From Candidatus Epilinea brevis (GTDB taxonomy: Bacteria; Chloroflexota; Anaerolineae; Epilineales; Epilineaceae): a stretch of DNA of 64,000 nucleotides. Location: positions 1 through 64,000 of the forward strand of contig JADJUE010000008.1 of the NCBI GenBank assembly GCA_016710785.1. The letters run 5' to 3'. The position numbers and the translations under genes were made by a program. Positions 55,332 to 63,929 of this stretch are shown in pieces; positions within the stretch are counted from its first letter, which is position 1, and every line of letters starts with the position of its first letter. The notes beneath the pieces were generated by a model. It was not told where the DNA came from, ran no database searches, and worked only from the letters and a program-made list of their open reading frames with translations.

Positions 55332-55425
55332 GGGGATGCATGGGAGTCGAACCCACCTGCGCCGGGACTAGCCGCCGCACACCGATTTTGAAGACCGGGG
55401 AAGCCACCGGGCCCCGTCCATCCCC
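55332..55425 (-). tRNA. selC: tRNA-Sec (anticodon UCA)
   Basis: On the - strand the RNA starts GGGGAUGGACGGGG and ends GCAUCCCC. The acceptor arms pair 7 bp (GGGGAUG/CAUCCCC) with discriminator G. A long D-arm (GGGG...CCCC), an anticodon arm CCGGU-CUUCAAA-AUCGG with anticodon UCA, a long variable arm (GUGUGCGGCGGCUAGUCCCGGCGCAGG region) and a T-loop UUCGACU are all seen. Length is 94 bases, as expected for selenocysteine tRNA. CCA is not encoded. Its presence implies SelA/SelB/SelD and selenoproteins elsewhere in the genome; none is evident in this window. Confidence 0.9.
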
Positions 55426-55460
55426 ATGAATCACACAGTCCGTCCGAATCGCCCCGGCCC

Positions 55461-56083
<623 letters not shown>

Positions 56084-56087
<4 letters not shown>

Positions 56088-56932
56088 GGCGCGGGCGCCT
56101 GTCCGGGGGCGGGCATGCTGGGATCGTAGAACTCCACCACGACCAGACCGGGGCTCTCCCAGGTCTCTTGCAGCCAGGCGTTGAGCGTGGCCTCGCGCAG
56201 GGTCTTGTCCTGAGGGTCCTTGCCCTCCATGAGCTTGACCTGCGTGTAGGTGTTGCTGTCGCGGCTGAGCTCGAACCAGCGGGTGAGCTCGGCGCGGGTG
56301 ACGCCGTTGCGGGCCAGGGCCTGATCCAGCTGGCTGTCGGTGGTGCCCACGCGATCCAGGAAGTCTTTGAGCAACTGGTCCACGGGGATGGCCATGGGCT
56401 CCACCGCGTCGCGCAGCATGGCCTGGCGCAGCAGCATCATGTCGATGACCCGCTTGAGGATCTTGATCTGCAGGTCGCGCATGCCCGGTCCGTCGGTCCA
56501 GGCGGGCATGGCGTCGCCGGAGAGCGAGCCCAGAGCCCGCGCCACGCGCACGTGGTTCTCCAACTCCTTCATGGTCAGCGGCATCCCCCCGACGCGGGCC
56601 ACCACCTGGTCTGCCGGGTAGTCGACGTTGATGCTGGCCGGGAACTCGTTGGCCACAGCGGCACCCGGCGGGAGGGCCGGCGCGGCCGAACCGCCGGCCG
56701 GGAGACCCAGGGAACCCGAGGGGGCAGTCGGCGCCGGGTCGTTGCCCTTGAGCAGCCGCGGCACCACGGCCAGACTCAAACCGCCCAGAATAGCCAGACC
56801 CACCAAGGCTCCCAGGGCCACGGCACCCACACCGCCCTTGTCATCGCGCGTGTCGGGCGCGCGGGGGCGGCGAGGCGGTTCGGGGGCGGGAGGCTCGCCG
56901 CGGGGGCGGGACTCGATCTTGATCAGGGGCAT
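56084..56932 (-). CDS. SurA-N-like membrane-anchored protein
   Basis: I choose ATG 56932 (MPLIKIESRPRGE); a TTG at 56971 would overlap the PIN gene. A Pro/Arg-rich cytoplasmic start is followed by a membrane helix (GAVALGALVGLAILGGLSLAVV, ~35-57) and a helical domain of SurA_N type (ARVGGMPLTMKELENHVRVA, DLQIKILKRVIDMMLLRQAM, LDQALARNGVTRAELTRWFE). No rotamase domain follows, so it would act as a chaperone only. The last residues VVVEFYDPSMPAPG are short of a PPIase core. It is co-transcribed with the TlpA-like gene. Confidence 0.75.
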
Positions 56933-56949
56933 AGGCGGGGAATGATAGG

Positions 56950-57390
56950 TCAGGAGGGGGGGAGGGGCCAAGGCTCCACCACGAAGCCTTCCTTCCTGGC
57001 CGCAGCTGCCAGCCGCTCGTCCAGGGTGACCATGACCATGTCCTCCGGCTGGTCAGACGCCCAGACCAAGGCGGCCGCCAGCTGCAGGGCATCGGCGGCG
57101 CGGAGAGCGTGGTCCTGGAGCAGGGCTTGGGCGCGGTCGCGGACAGCCCCAGATGGCAGGATCTCCATCCAAGAAGCCCGGAGCCGCTCCAGCAGCGCCA
57201 GTGTCTGCTGCATTTCCGCCGCTGACAGGCCATCCAGTCGCCGAAGGCGCGCCAGGGCGGACACGCATTCCACCGGTGTGCCCCACCACACCACGAGGGT
57301 GGGATCGTCCCGCGCGATGGACTCGACCGCTGTGCTTCCACCTTGCTCGAAGCACAGCGGAACAACGGCCGAGGCGTCCCAGAACTTCAT
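56950..57390 (-). CDS. PIN-domain toxin (VapC-like)
   Basis: 146 residues beginning MKFWDASAVVPLCFEQGG, a PIN nuclease with acidic residues in the first strand (FWDASAVV), in VECVSALARL, in RAADALQLAAAL and in VTLDERLAAAA. It overlaps the upstream Phd-like antitoxin by four bases (57387-57390). It should act as a ribonuclease toxin. The 17 bases between its stop and the next gene's start suggest possible read-through into the SurA-like gene. Confidence 0.88.
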   Translation of the reverse strand: MKFWDASAVVPLCFEQGGSTAVESIARDDPTLVVWWGTPVECVSALARLRRLDGLSAAEMQQTLALLERLRASWMEILPSGAVRDRAQALLQDHALRAADALQLAAALVWASDQPEDMVMVTLDERLAAAARKEGFVVEPWPLPPS

Positions 57391-57680
57391 CGGCCTTCGG
57401 TCCTTTCGGCCAGCAGGGCTGCCAGCACCCGGCCGCCAGGGTCCTCCGCCCGTGGGAGCGACCAGAAGTCGTCCCCCAAAGGCTGCTCGGCCATGCGCAG
57501 GAGACCGCGCCGCTCCAGCGCCCGCAGCCGCGTGTCCGCAGACTCCTCGGCCGGCGAGATGGGCACCAGCTTGGCGACGGGGCGTCCGTGGTCGGTGACG
57601 GTGACGGTCTCTCCCTCGCGCACCCGGGCGAGGTAGCTGCTCAGGGCAGCCTTCAGTTCGGCGACACCGACGAGGGTCAT
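57387..57680 (-). CDS. Phd/YefM-family antitoxin
   Basis: 97 residues: MTLVGVAELKAALSSYLARV, then EGETVTVTDHGRPVAKLVPI, the typical Phd/YefM N-terminal DNA-binding fold, followed by a disordered toxin-binding tail (LRALERRGLLRMAEQPLGDD). It overlaps the PIN toxin gene by four bases. As in known pairs it should autoregulate the operon. The start ATG 57680 has AGGAAGCC upstream (- strand), an acceptable ribosome binding site. Confidence 0.88.
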   Translation of the reverse strand: MTLVGVAELKAALSSYLARVREGETVTVTDHGRPVAKLVPISPAEESADTRLRALERRGLLRMAEQPLGDDFWSLPRAEDPGGRVLAALLAERTEGR

Positions 57681-57771
57681 GGCTTCCTCCTGACGATCAT
57701 GCGGCGATCAAGGCGATGGTCATTATAGTCACTTTCTACAGACGACGCTCGGAACAACGCTCACGTGGCGA

Positions 57772-57845
57772 AGGTCGCCGTGAGGGCTCGACTCCCAGTG
57801 GCGGGTCGGGCCCTCGATGTCGGTGAAGTGGAAGATGTGGGTACG
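57772..57845 (-). pseudogene. Remnant of a class III adenylate/guanylate cyclase
   Basis: Read on the - strand, this piece gives RTHIFHFTDIEGPTRHWESS, close to the start of class III cyclase domains of AfsR-like regulators (FLFTDIEGSTRLWE). It has no start codon, a stop lies a few codons upstream, and the similarity ends after about 24 codons. I take it as a debris fragment from a deleted gene. The rest of 57681-57971 holds no gene. Confidence 0.5.
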
Positions 57846-57971
57846 GGGGTAGGGTCAAGCATCGGTAGCTCCGGGCCGAAGTTTCGCCTGTCCGCGCCCC
57901 TCACCGGATGTTCTGTCCATGACGTGCTGATGTAAACTTGCCGGGCCAATCGCGAGTCGTGGGGTCGATGC

Positions 57972-58304
57972 ATGCAGTTGCCCAACAATGCCGCCGCCTA
58001 TGTGCCCGAAGAAAAGCTGATAAACTACCTGCTCAACATGGATCATCCCATCGGAGGATCCAAGGCGCGGTTGCTGGCCGGTCACGGATTCACCATCGCC
58101 AACGCGCACGCGTTTGCCGCCGCACTCCAGAGACTGGCGGCGCAGAACCCTGTAGCCTCACGGCAACAAACGTCGCATGGCCTCAAGTTCATCGTGGATG
58201 GCGATCTGCCCACGCCCCGCGGGACGACGTTGAGGATCCGGTCTGTCTGGATCATCGACCGGGGCGGAACCGCCCCTCGATGGGTTACCGCCTATCCACA
58301 GTAG
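57972..58304 (+). CDS. DUF6883-like protein
   Basis: 110 residues: MQLPNNAAAYVPEEKLINYL, then NMDHPIGGSKARLLAGHGFT, a C-terminal GLKFIVDGDLPTP and VWIIDRGGTAPRWVTAYPQ. This is the pattern of small DUF6883 proteins (LPN...K...YLL...HP.G..KA...). Members are often next to DUF4926 proteins, as here, and related domains occur at the ends of polymorphic toxins. A toxin-antitoxin or contact-toxin module is conceivable. Not proven. ATG 57972 is in a poor ribosome-binding context. Confidence 0.75.
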   Translation: MQLPNNAAAYVPEEKLINYLLNMDHPIGGSKARLLAGHGFTIANAHAFAAALQRLAAQNPVASRQQTSHGLKFIVDGDLPTPRGTTLRIRSVWIIDRGGTAPRWVTAYPQ

Positions 58305-58328
58305 TAGCCACCCGGAGAGTCTGTCAGC

Positions 58329-58559
58329 ATGATCACGGAACTCGACACGGTCGTACTCACGCGTTCCATACCCGAAGACGGCCTGCTCGCGGGCGATCTC
58401 GGTGCTGTGGTGCACGTCTACGCCAACATGGAAGCCTGCGAAGTGGAGTTCGTCACCGGCACCGGTCATACCCTCGCTGTGCTGACCCTGCCGATGGACG
58501 CCGTGCGTCCGCTGCAAGACGCCGAGATCCTGCACGCGCGGCCCCTCGTCGCCGCATGA
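58329..58559 (+). CDS. DUF4926-like protein
   Basis: 76 residues: MITELDTVVLTRSIPEDGLL, AGDLGAVVHVY and ACEVEFVTGTGHTLAVLTLP match the small beta-barrel DUF4926 family over its full length. It begins 24 bases past the DUF6883-like gene and is probably its partner. Family function is unknown; an immunity or antitoxin role is a reasonable guess from pairing. Confidence 0.82.
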   Translation: MITELDTVVLTRSIPEDGLLAGDLGAVVHVYANMEACEVEFVTGTGHTLAVLTLPMDAVRPLQDAEILHARPLVAA

Positions 58560-58687
58560 GCCGGGTCGTCGAAAACGATTAGATTCAGGAATCGCTCCCA
58601 GCAGCGCGCGCCGGCCCCAGAGGGCACCGATCGCATCGATGCTTGGCAGTCCAGTTTGCAGGGCTGAGGTTCGGGTCGATCACACCC

Positions 58688-60958
58688 TCACTTGTCCTTC
58701 AGCGTCCACACCCCGTCCCAGTCCTCGCCCGGCGGATCCTGCGCCAGTTCCCCGCAGCGCTGGATCATGCGCAGCGCCGCCTCGTCCTTGGGGTTCAAGG
58801 TCAGGCAATGCTCGAAGCGCTTGACGGCGTCCGCCCAGCGCTGGCTGCGGTAGAGTGCCAGGCCGTCGCGGAAACCGGGCAGCACGTCGATGAGGTGGGG
58901 GAAGCTCTCCTCGTCGTGGTATTCCAACAGCTCGTGGATGGCCACCGGCTCCGTCTTGCCGCGGACGATGACCCGGTCGATCTCGCGCGTGCGGTAGGTG
59001 CCCCGCAGCGCCTTGAGGGTGAAGTCGCTCAGGAGCACCGGCGTGCCGTAGAACTTGCCCGCGCCCTCCAGGCGGCTGGCCAGGTTGACGCCGTCGCCCA
59101 TGACCGTGAAGTCCATGCGCCGCGGCGATCCGACGCTGCCGGTGAAGGCGTCGCCGGTGTTCAGGCCGATGCCGATGCGCAGCTGGGCCTGGCCCAACAC
59201 CGCCCGCTCGCGGTTGAACAGCCGCAGCGCGCGCATCATGGCGATGGCGGCGCGCACCGCGCGGTCGGGATCGTCGTCATGCGGGAAGGGCACGCCGAAG
59301 ACCGCCATCATGGCGTCGCCGATGAACTTGTCCAGCATGCCGCCCTCGCCCTCCACGCAGAACACCATGCGCGTGAAGTAGTCGTTGAGCAGGGCCACCG
59401 TCGCCTGCGGGCCCAGCTGCTCTGCCAGGGGTGTGAAGCCGCGCACATCGGAGAACAGCACCGTGACCACCGAACTGTGGCCGCCCAGCACCTCGGCCTC
59501 CGACTCCAAGAGGCGATCGGTCACCGAGGCGTCCACATAGCGCGACATGGTGGACTTGATGCGCCGCTCGCGGCTGATGTCGTCCAGGAGCAGCATCGAG
59601 CCCAACACCTCGCGGCGCGCCCCCGTCAGGGGCAGGGCCGTCAGGTTGATCCAAGCCGTCTCGTCGCCCACCTGCAGCGCCGCGTCCAGGGCGGTCTCGG
59701 CCGTGCCGGAGGCCAGGGCCCGCTCCAGCTTCTCCATGACCCAGGCGTTGGGGCCGGCGAAGTAGACGGCCGCATCCTGCCCGAGCAGGTCCTCCAGCCG
59801 CATCTGCAGGATGCGCCGGCCCGCCGCGTTGCAGGTGACGACCTTGCCTTCCGGGTCCAAGGTGAGCACCCCGTTGGTCATGCTGGCCAGGACGGAATCG
59901 TTGTACTGCTTCATGGCCTGCACGTCGTCGAAGAGCTTGGCGTTCTCCAGGCCGATGGCGATCTGGGCCGTGAAGGCGCGCAGGCGGGCCTCGTCGTCGT
60001 CGGCGAAGGCGCCGCCGCGCTTGTTGAGCACCTGCGTCACCCCGATGACCTTGCCGGCTTTGTTGATCACCGGCACGCTCAGGATGGAGCGCGTGAAGTA
60101 GCCGGTCTGCCGATCCAGGGAGGGGTTGAAGCGCAGATCGGCATAGGCGTGAGGGATGTTGATGGACTTGCCGGTGGTGAAGACGGCGCCGGCGATGCCA
60201 CGGTCGTTCGGAAAGCGGATCTTCTGCGCCCCCAAGCCCTGGCCGATCTCCGAGAACAGCTCGCCGGTCTTCTCATCGTTCAGGAACAGCGTGGCGCGGT
60301 CGGCGTCCAGCATGCGCGTGACCGCCTCCATGATCTTCTGCAGCAGCGGCCCCAGCTGGATCTCGGCCGACAATTCGGAGACCAGATGCATGAAGCTGGA
60401 CTGCTGGCGGCTGGTGCGCTCCACTTCCTGCACCAGCAAGGTGCTGCGCAACACCAGGGCGGCCTGGGCTGTGATGGTCTCCAGCAGGGACAGATCCTCG
60501 TCGGCGAAGACGCCCTCCTGCTTGTTGAGCGCCTGCGCCACGCCGATGATGGTGCCGTCCACGGCGCGCATCGGCACGCAGGCCACCGAGCGGGTGCGGA
60601 AGCCGGTCAGCTCGTCGATGCGCGGGTTGAAGAACGGGCTCTCATAGGCATCGGGTGCCAGCATGGACTGCGCAGTGGTGAAGACATGGCCGGCCACGCC
60701 CTCGGCGGTCAGCAGCCGGATCTCCCGTCGGGCCTCGCCGACGGCGATGCGCGCGTAGAGCTCGCCGGCCTGCGCGTCGTGTAGGAAGAGGGTGGCCCGC
60801 TCCGCCCCCAGGGACTCGATGATGATCTCCATGAGGGCCTGCAACTGCTCGTCCAGGGTATGTACCCGCGAGAGGCGCAGGTGCACGGCCAGCATGGACT
60901 GATCGGCCGGCGGTGACGGCAACATGGATCCTTGCGAGGTGGTCAGATCGCGGTTCAT
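58688..60958 (-). CDS. GAF-GAF-PAS class III adenylate/guanylate cyclase
   Basis: 756 residues, soluble. GAF 1 (~38-175, ALMEIIIESLGAERATLFLH), GAF 2 (~205-345, ILSVPVINKAGKVIGVTQVL), PAS (~350-465, DSVLASMTNGVLTLDPEGKV), then a class III cyclase (~490-680) with metal-binding Asp in LFSDVRGFTPLAE and IGDAMMAVFG, and GIGLNTGD and DFTVMGDGVNLASRLEG further on. A TPR-like end (YRSQRWADAVKRFEHCLTLN) closes it. The GAF domains may bind a ligand such as cyclic nucleotides. It starts by ATGA overlap with the coiled-coil gene upstream, so the two are made together. Confidence 0.93.
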   Translation of the reverse strand: MNRDLTTSQGSMLPSPPADQSMLAVHLRLSRVHTLDEQLQALMEIIIESLGAERATLFLHDAQAGELYARIAVGEARREIRLLTAEGVAGHVFTTAQSMLAPDAYESPFFNPRIDELTGFRTRSVACVPMRAVDGTIIGVAQALNKQEGVFADEDLSLLETITAQAALVLRSTLLVQEVERTSRQQSSFMHLVSELSAEIQLGPLLQKIMEAVTRMLDADRATLFLNDEKTGELFSEIGQGLGAQKIRFPNDRGIAGAVFTTGKSINIPHAYADLRFNPSLDRQTGYFTRSILSVPVINKAGKVIGVTQVLNKRGGAFADDDEARLRAFTAQIAIGLENAKLFDDVQAMKQYNDSVLASMTNGVLTLDPEGKVVTCNAAGRRILQMRLEDLLGQDAAVYFAGPNAWVMEKLERALASGTAETALDAALQVGDETAWINLTALPLTGARREVLGSMLLLDDISRERRIKSTMSRYVDASVTDRLLESEAEVLGGHSSVVTVLFSDVRGFTPLAEQLGPQATVALLNDYFTRMVFCVEGEGGMLDKFIGDAMMAVFGVPFPHDDDPDRAVRAAIAMMRALRLFNRERAVLGQAQLRIGIGLNTGDAFTGSVGSPRRMDFTVMGDGVNLASRLEGAGKFYGTPVLLSDFTLKALRGTYRTREIDRVIVRGKTEPVAIHELLEYHDEESFPHLIDVLPGFRDGLALYRSQRWADAVKRFEHCLTLNPKDEAALRMIQRCGELAQDPPGEDWDGVWTLKDK

Positions 60959-61557
60959 GGGGCAGCTCCTGGGTCGACTACCCGTTCCGCCGGCGCGGGG
61001 TTCCGCGCCTCCAGCGCCGAGCGGAGGATGACGATGGTCTCCTGCAACTCCGCCTGCGCACGAGCGTGGGCCTCCGCCTGCGCCTGCAGGTGGCTCTCCG
61101 CGGCCTCCTGAACCGCCTCCAGGCGCAGGCGTAGGGCCTGGGCCGTCTCTTGCAGGGCGGACAGCTGATGCCGGGCCTGCAGGTCTTGGTCCTCGCTGCG
61201 CCGCAGCATGTCCGCCTCCTGAAGCTCCAGCGCCTGTCGCAAGGCCATGGAGGTTTCCTGCAGCTCGCTGACGGTATGGCTGGAACGCATCGTGGCCGCG
61301 TTCACGGCCATCGCATGCTCCACGCGGGCCCCCTCCAGCTCGATGCGCAGGCTGACGATGGTCTCGCGCAACTGGGCCTGCACGCGCGCGGACTGGCGCG
61401 TCGCCTCACGCCGCTGCTGCTCCGCGTCATGCTCGGCCTGCTCCAGGAGCGCGCGCAGCCGCAGCACCGTCTCCCGCAACTGGGCGTTCTCCAAGCGCAA
61501 GGCGTCCGACCGTGATCTTCCGTCGTTGTTGGCTTCTTCCATGCCGACCCCCAGCAT
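60955..61557 (-). CDS. Coiled-coil protein of five 36-residue repeats
   Basis: A 200-residue protein with five copies of the motif L-x-E-T-x-x-x-L-R, the ET pair at residues 29, 65, 101, 137 and 173, exactly 36 apart. Between them the chain is Gln/Glu/Arg/Ala-rich helix, so the whole is a long coiled-coil rod. A period of 36 fits a mix of 7- and 11-residue steps. No signal peptide or membrane helix is seen. Its stop overlaps the start of the GAF/cyclase gene (ATGA), suggesting a stalk or dimeriser for that enzyme or a filament-forming protein. I know no named family. Confidence 0.75.
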   Translation of the reverse strand: MLGVGMEEANNDGRSRSDALRLENAQLRETVLRLRALLEQAEHDAEQQRREATRQSARVQAQLRETIVSLRIELEGARVEHAMAVNAATMRSSHTVSELQETSMALRQALELQEADMLRRSEDQDLQARHQLSALQETAQALRLRLEAVQEAAESHLQAQAEAHARAQAELQETIVILRSALEARNPAPAERVVDPGAAP

Positions 61558-61857
61558 CCTGCGCCAGTCTGTCTCCTGCTTCCGCGACGAACGGCAACCG
61601 GCTCATGCTATCACCGCGGGCGGCGGCGAACAAGGCCGGCGGCCTCTCCGCCCGATCGGTCGATCGGTCCGTCCGCCCGCTCGCCCACCCGCCTTGTAGG
61701 CAACCCGAAAACCAGACTGCACAGCGGACCAGATTCGCGGTACACTACGGGAACCCGGAAGGGGAGCGCGTTGTAGAGGAGGCCAAGAGCGGGAATCGCT
61801 CGCAGCAACTACAACCGACCTCCACCTTCACAAGCAGACAGAAAAGAGGAGAGTTCC

Positions 61858-62625
61858 ATGAAGACGAATCACCTGATGCTGACCTCCGTCCTCGCGCTGG
61901 CGCTTCTGGGCAGCGCGGCCTGCAGCAGCGCCGAAGACAGCTCCGGCTCTGCCGTCGGCGACCCGGGCACTGGTGCCGATCCGGGCGCCGGTGGGGCCGT
62001 CGTCACCGATCCGGGCGCCGGCGCCGGCGGCGAGACCAAGACCGAGCCGCAGCCCGTTGTCCCCGGCGGCAGCGATCCCGCGACCTTGGAGGAGGCCCTG
62101 GCCGGCCATGGCGACACCGAGCGCATCAACTTCCAGGTGCTGGAGGAGGACTGCGGCAAGAGCGCGGACTGCATCCAGGAGCTGGCGGATCTGAAGGCCT
62201 ACATCGCCGATTGCGCGGACTGCTCCCCGGTGGTGGCCAACTTCAACGACGAGGCGACCAGCGCGCAACTTCGCAGCGGCACCCTGCCGACCACCTACCC
62301 GCAGGTCAAGGACGTGGTCCTGGTCAGCGACGAGGCCAGCAGCGCGAGCGACGAGACCGGTGACCCGGGCGTCGCCTCCGTCACCTCCGACGCCGCGATC
62401 GACGCATTGGTAGCCGAGCTCAACAAGCTGACCGGCGAAGAGACGGACTGGAGCCGCATCCTGGACATGGTCGATCCGGCCAACCGGGACGCGGTCAAGG
62501 AAACGGTGACGGACGCGCTCTCGGCCATGACCGACGACGCGACGGCCAAGGCCCTGCTGGCCGGCGAGACGGTGAACGCCGAGGACGCGGCCATGGCGAT
62601 CGAGGGCGCGACGGCCAATCCGTGA
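61858..62625 (+). CDS. Lipoprotein, acidic, unknown function
   Basis: 255 residues. GAGGAG lies ~9 bases before ATG 61858. The signal peptide with lipobox LGSAAC (Cys22) makes it a surface or membrane-tethered lipoprotein. A Gly/Asp/Ala-rich linker (DPGTGADPGAGGAVVTDPGA) leads to a helical acidic domain with two Cys pairs (EEDCGKSADCIQ, IADCADCSPVV) and a C-terminal helical half (NKLTGEETDWSRILDMVDPA). I recognise no family. The four cysteines could form disulfides. A strong terminator follows. Confidence 0.78.
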   Translation: MKTNHLMLTSVLALALLGSAACSSAEDSSGSAVGDPGTGADPGAGGAVVTDPGAGAGGETKTEPQPVVPGGSDPATLEEALAGHGDTERINFQVLEEDCGKSADCIQELADLKAYIADCADCSPVVANFNDEATSAQLRSGTLPTTYPQVKDVVLVSDEASSASDETGDPGVASVTSDAAIDALVAELNKLTGEETDWSRILDMVDPANRDAVKETVTDALSAMTDDATAKALLAGETVNAEDAAMAIEGATANP

Positions 62626-62652
62626 CCGGTCTCGGTTGATCGAACGCAGCAG

Positions 62653-62695
62653 AAGACGGCACGGGCTCCTTCGGGACCCGTGCCGTCTTTCTTCT
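62653..62695 (+). terminator. Rho-independent terminator of the lipoprotein gene
   Basis: AAGACGGCACGGG (62653-62665) and CCCGTGCCGTCTT (62677-62689) pair perfectly over 13 bp around CTCCTTCGGGA, and TTTCTTCTT-type sequence follows. It starts 28 bases past the stop of the lipoprotein gene. Confidence 0.9.
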
Positions 62696-62732
62696 TGTCG
62701 ACCCCCGTCGCAGAGGGCCTGGTCGCTCTGCC

Positions 62733-62774
62733 CGGTAGCACCTGACAGCCCACCGGTAGCACCTGACGGCCCAC
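62733..62774 (+). repeat. Two 21-bp tandem repeats
   Basis: CCGGTAGCACCTGACAGCCCA-type units start at 62733 and 62754, 21 bases apart, with one or two differences (CTGACAGCCC versus CTGACGGCCC). They lie 30 bases before the PrsW-like gene, and could be an operator or a chance duplication. Confidence 0.6.
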
Positions 62775-62805
62775 CGCCTTGAGGACAGAGAGGACGGCCC
62801 CCCGC

Positions 62806-63903
62806 ATGAACACCCTGCTTCCCGCGACCATCGCCGTCCTCGTGCCGGCGGCCTTCCTGCTGCTGGTGCGGCGCCTGGACCTCTACGCCTCCGGCAGCAT
62901 CCGCACCGTGCTGCTGTGCATGCTCGGCGGGCTGGCGGCCTTCCCGCTGTCCTTCGTCCTCAACACCGGCGCCTACCAGACCCTGGCCCTGAGCATGGGC
63001 GGCGCCGCCGCCCTCCTGGCGGTGAAGACGGTCGTGGCACCGGTGGTCGAGGAGCTGTCCAAGTCGGCGCTGGTCGCCTGGTACGCGCGCCGGCCGGAGT
63101 TCACCTACTTCGTGGATGGGGCCATCTTCGGCTTCGCCGCGGGGACGGCCTTCGCCATGGTCGAGAACCTCTTCTACCTGACCCGCGCCCGTGACCTGAT
63201 GGCCATGAGCGTCAACCGCGTCTTCTCCACCTCCCTGATGCACGGCTCCGCCTCGGCCCTGGTCGGCGTGGCGGTGGGGCGCGCCCGCTTCGGCCGCGGG
63301 GCCAGCCGCTGGGCCAGCCTCGTCCTGGGCTGGCTGGCGGCCATGGCGGTGCATACCAGCTTCAACCAGCTGGTCAACGCCGGGCCCATGATGGGCGCGC
63401 GGCTGGTCATGGCCGTGGGTGTCGGCCTCGGCGGCGTGGCCATGACCATGGCCCTCATCCGCTGGGGGCTCTGGGAAGAAGCGCGCTGGCTGCGCGAATC
63501 GCTGAACCTGGACATCGGCGTCAGCAACCAGGAATCCGGCCTGGTACAGCGCTGGAAGGAGTTGGACACTCTGCTGGCCCCCATCGGCGCGCATTTCGGC
63601 CCGGAGAAGCGGGTGCTGGCGGCCACCTTCCTGCGCTTGCAGGCACAGTTGGGGCTCAAGACGAAGGCGGCCGCCCTGGCTTCGGAGCCCGCAATGAAGG
63701 CAGGCCTGGAGCAGCAGGCCGCAGCGCTGCGGCTGCGCATGGACGAAGCACGCCGGGCGGTCGGCGTGTACTGCATGACCTACATCCGCTCGATCGTCCC
63801 CCCCGAGGGCGACACGCTCTGGCAGTCGCTGGAGTCGCGCCTGGCCGATGATCTTCCCTCCGAAGGCAAGATGTGGGGGCTCCTGGCCGACCGCGTCGGC
63901 TGA
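62806..63903 (+). CDS. PrsW-family intramembrane protease
   Basis: 365 residues from ATG 62806. Several membrane helices in the first ~220 residues carry the PrsW motifs in order: VVAPVVEELSKSALV (EE pair), FGFAAGTAFAMVENLFYL (EN), TSLMHGSASALVGVAVG (His) and LGWLAAMAVHTSFNQLVN (second His). The family consists of membrane glutamic-type proteases; the B. subtilis member cuts an anti-sigma factor. The C-terminal ~150 residues are a soluble helical domain (LAATFLRLQAQLGLKTKAAA). It precedes a ParA/MinD-type ATPase by 26 bases, perhaps in one operon. Confidence 0.9.
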   Translation: MNTLLPATIAVLVPAAFLLLVRRLDLYASGSIRTVLLCMLGGLAAFPLSFVLNTGAYQTLALSMGGAAALLAVKTVVAPVVEELSKSALVAWYARRPEFTYFVDGAIFGFAAGTAFAMVENLFYLTRARDLMAMSVNRVFSTSLMHGSASALVGVAVGRARFGRGASRWASLVLGWLAAMAVHTSFNQLVNAGPMMGARLVMAVGVGLGGVAMTMALIRWGLWEEARWLRESLNLDIGVSNQESGLVQRWKELDTLLAPIGAHFGPEKRVLAATFLRLQAQLGLKTKAAALASEPAMKAGLEQQAAALRLRMDEARRAVGVYCMTYIRSIVPPEGDTLWQSLESRLADDLPSEGKMWGLLADRVG

Positions 63904-63929
63904 GCCTCCGCCCCATTCAGGAGCCTGTC

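Noticed and set aside
58643..60784. 713-codon + strand frame opposite the GAF/cyclase gene
   Set aside because: A mirror of conserved GAF and cyclase codons on the - strand, typical shadow in high-GC DNA.
61828..63594. 588-codon - strand frame opposite the lipoprotein and PrsW genes
   Set aside because: Crosses a strong + strand terminator and two well-supported + strand genes.
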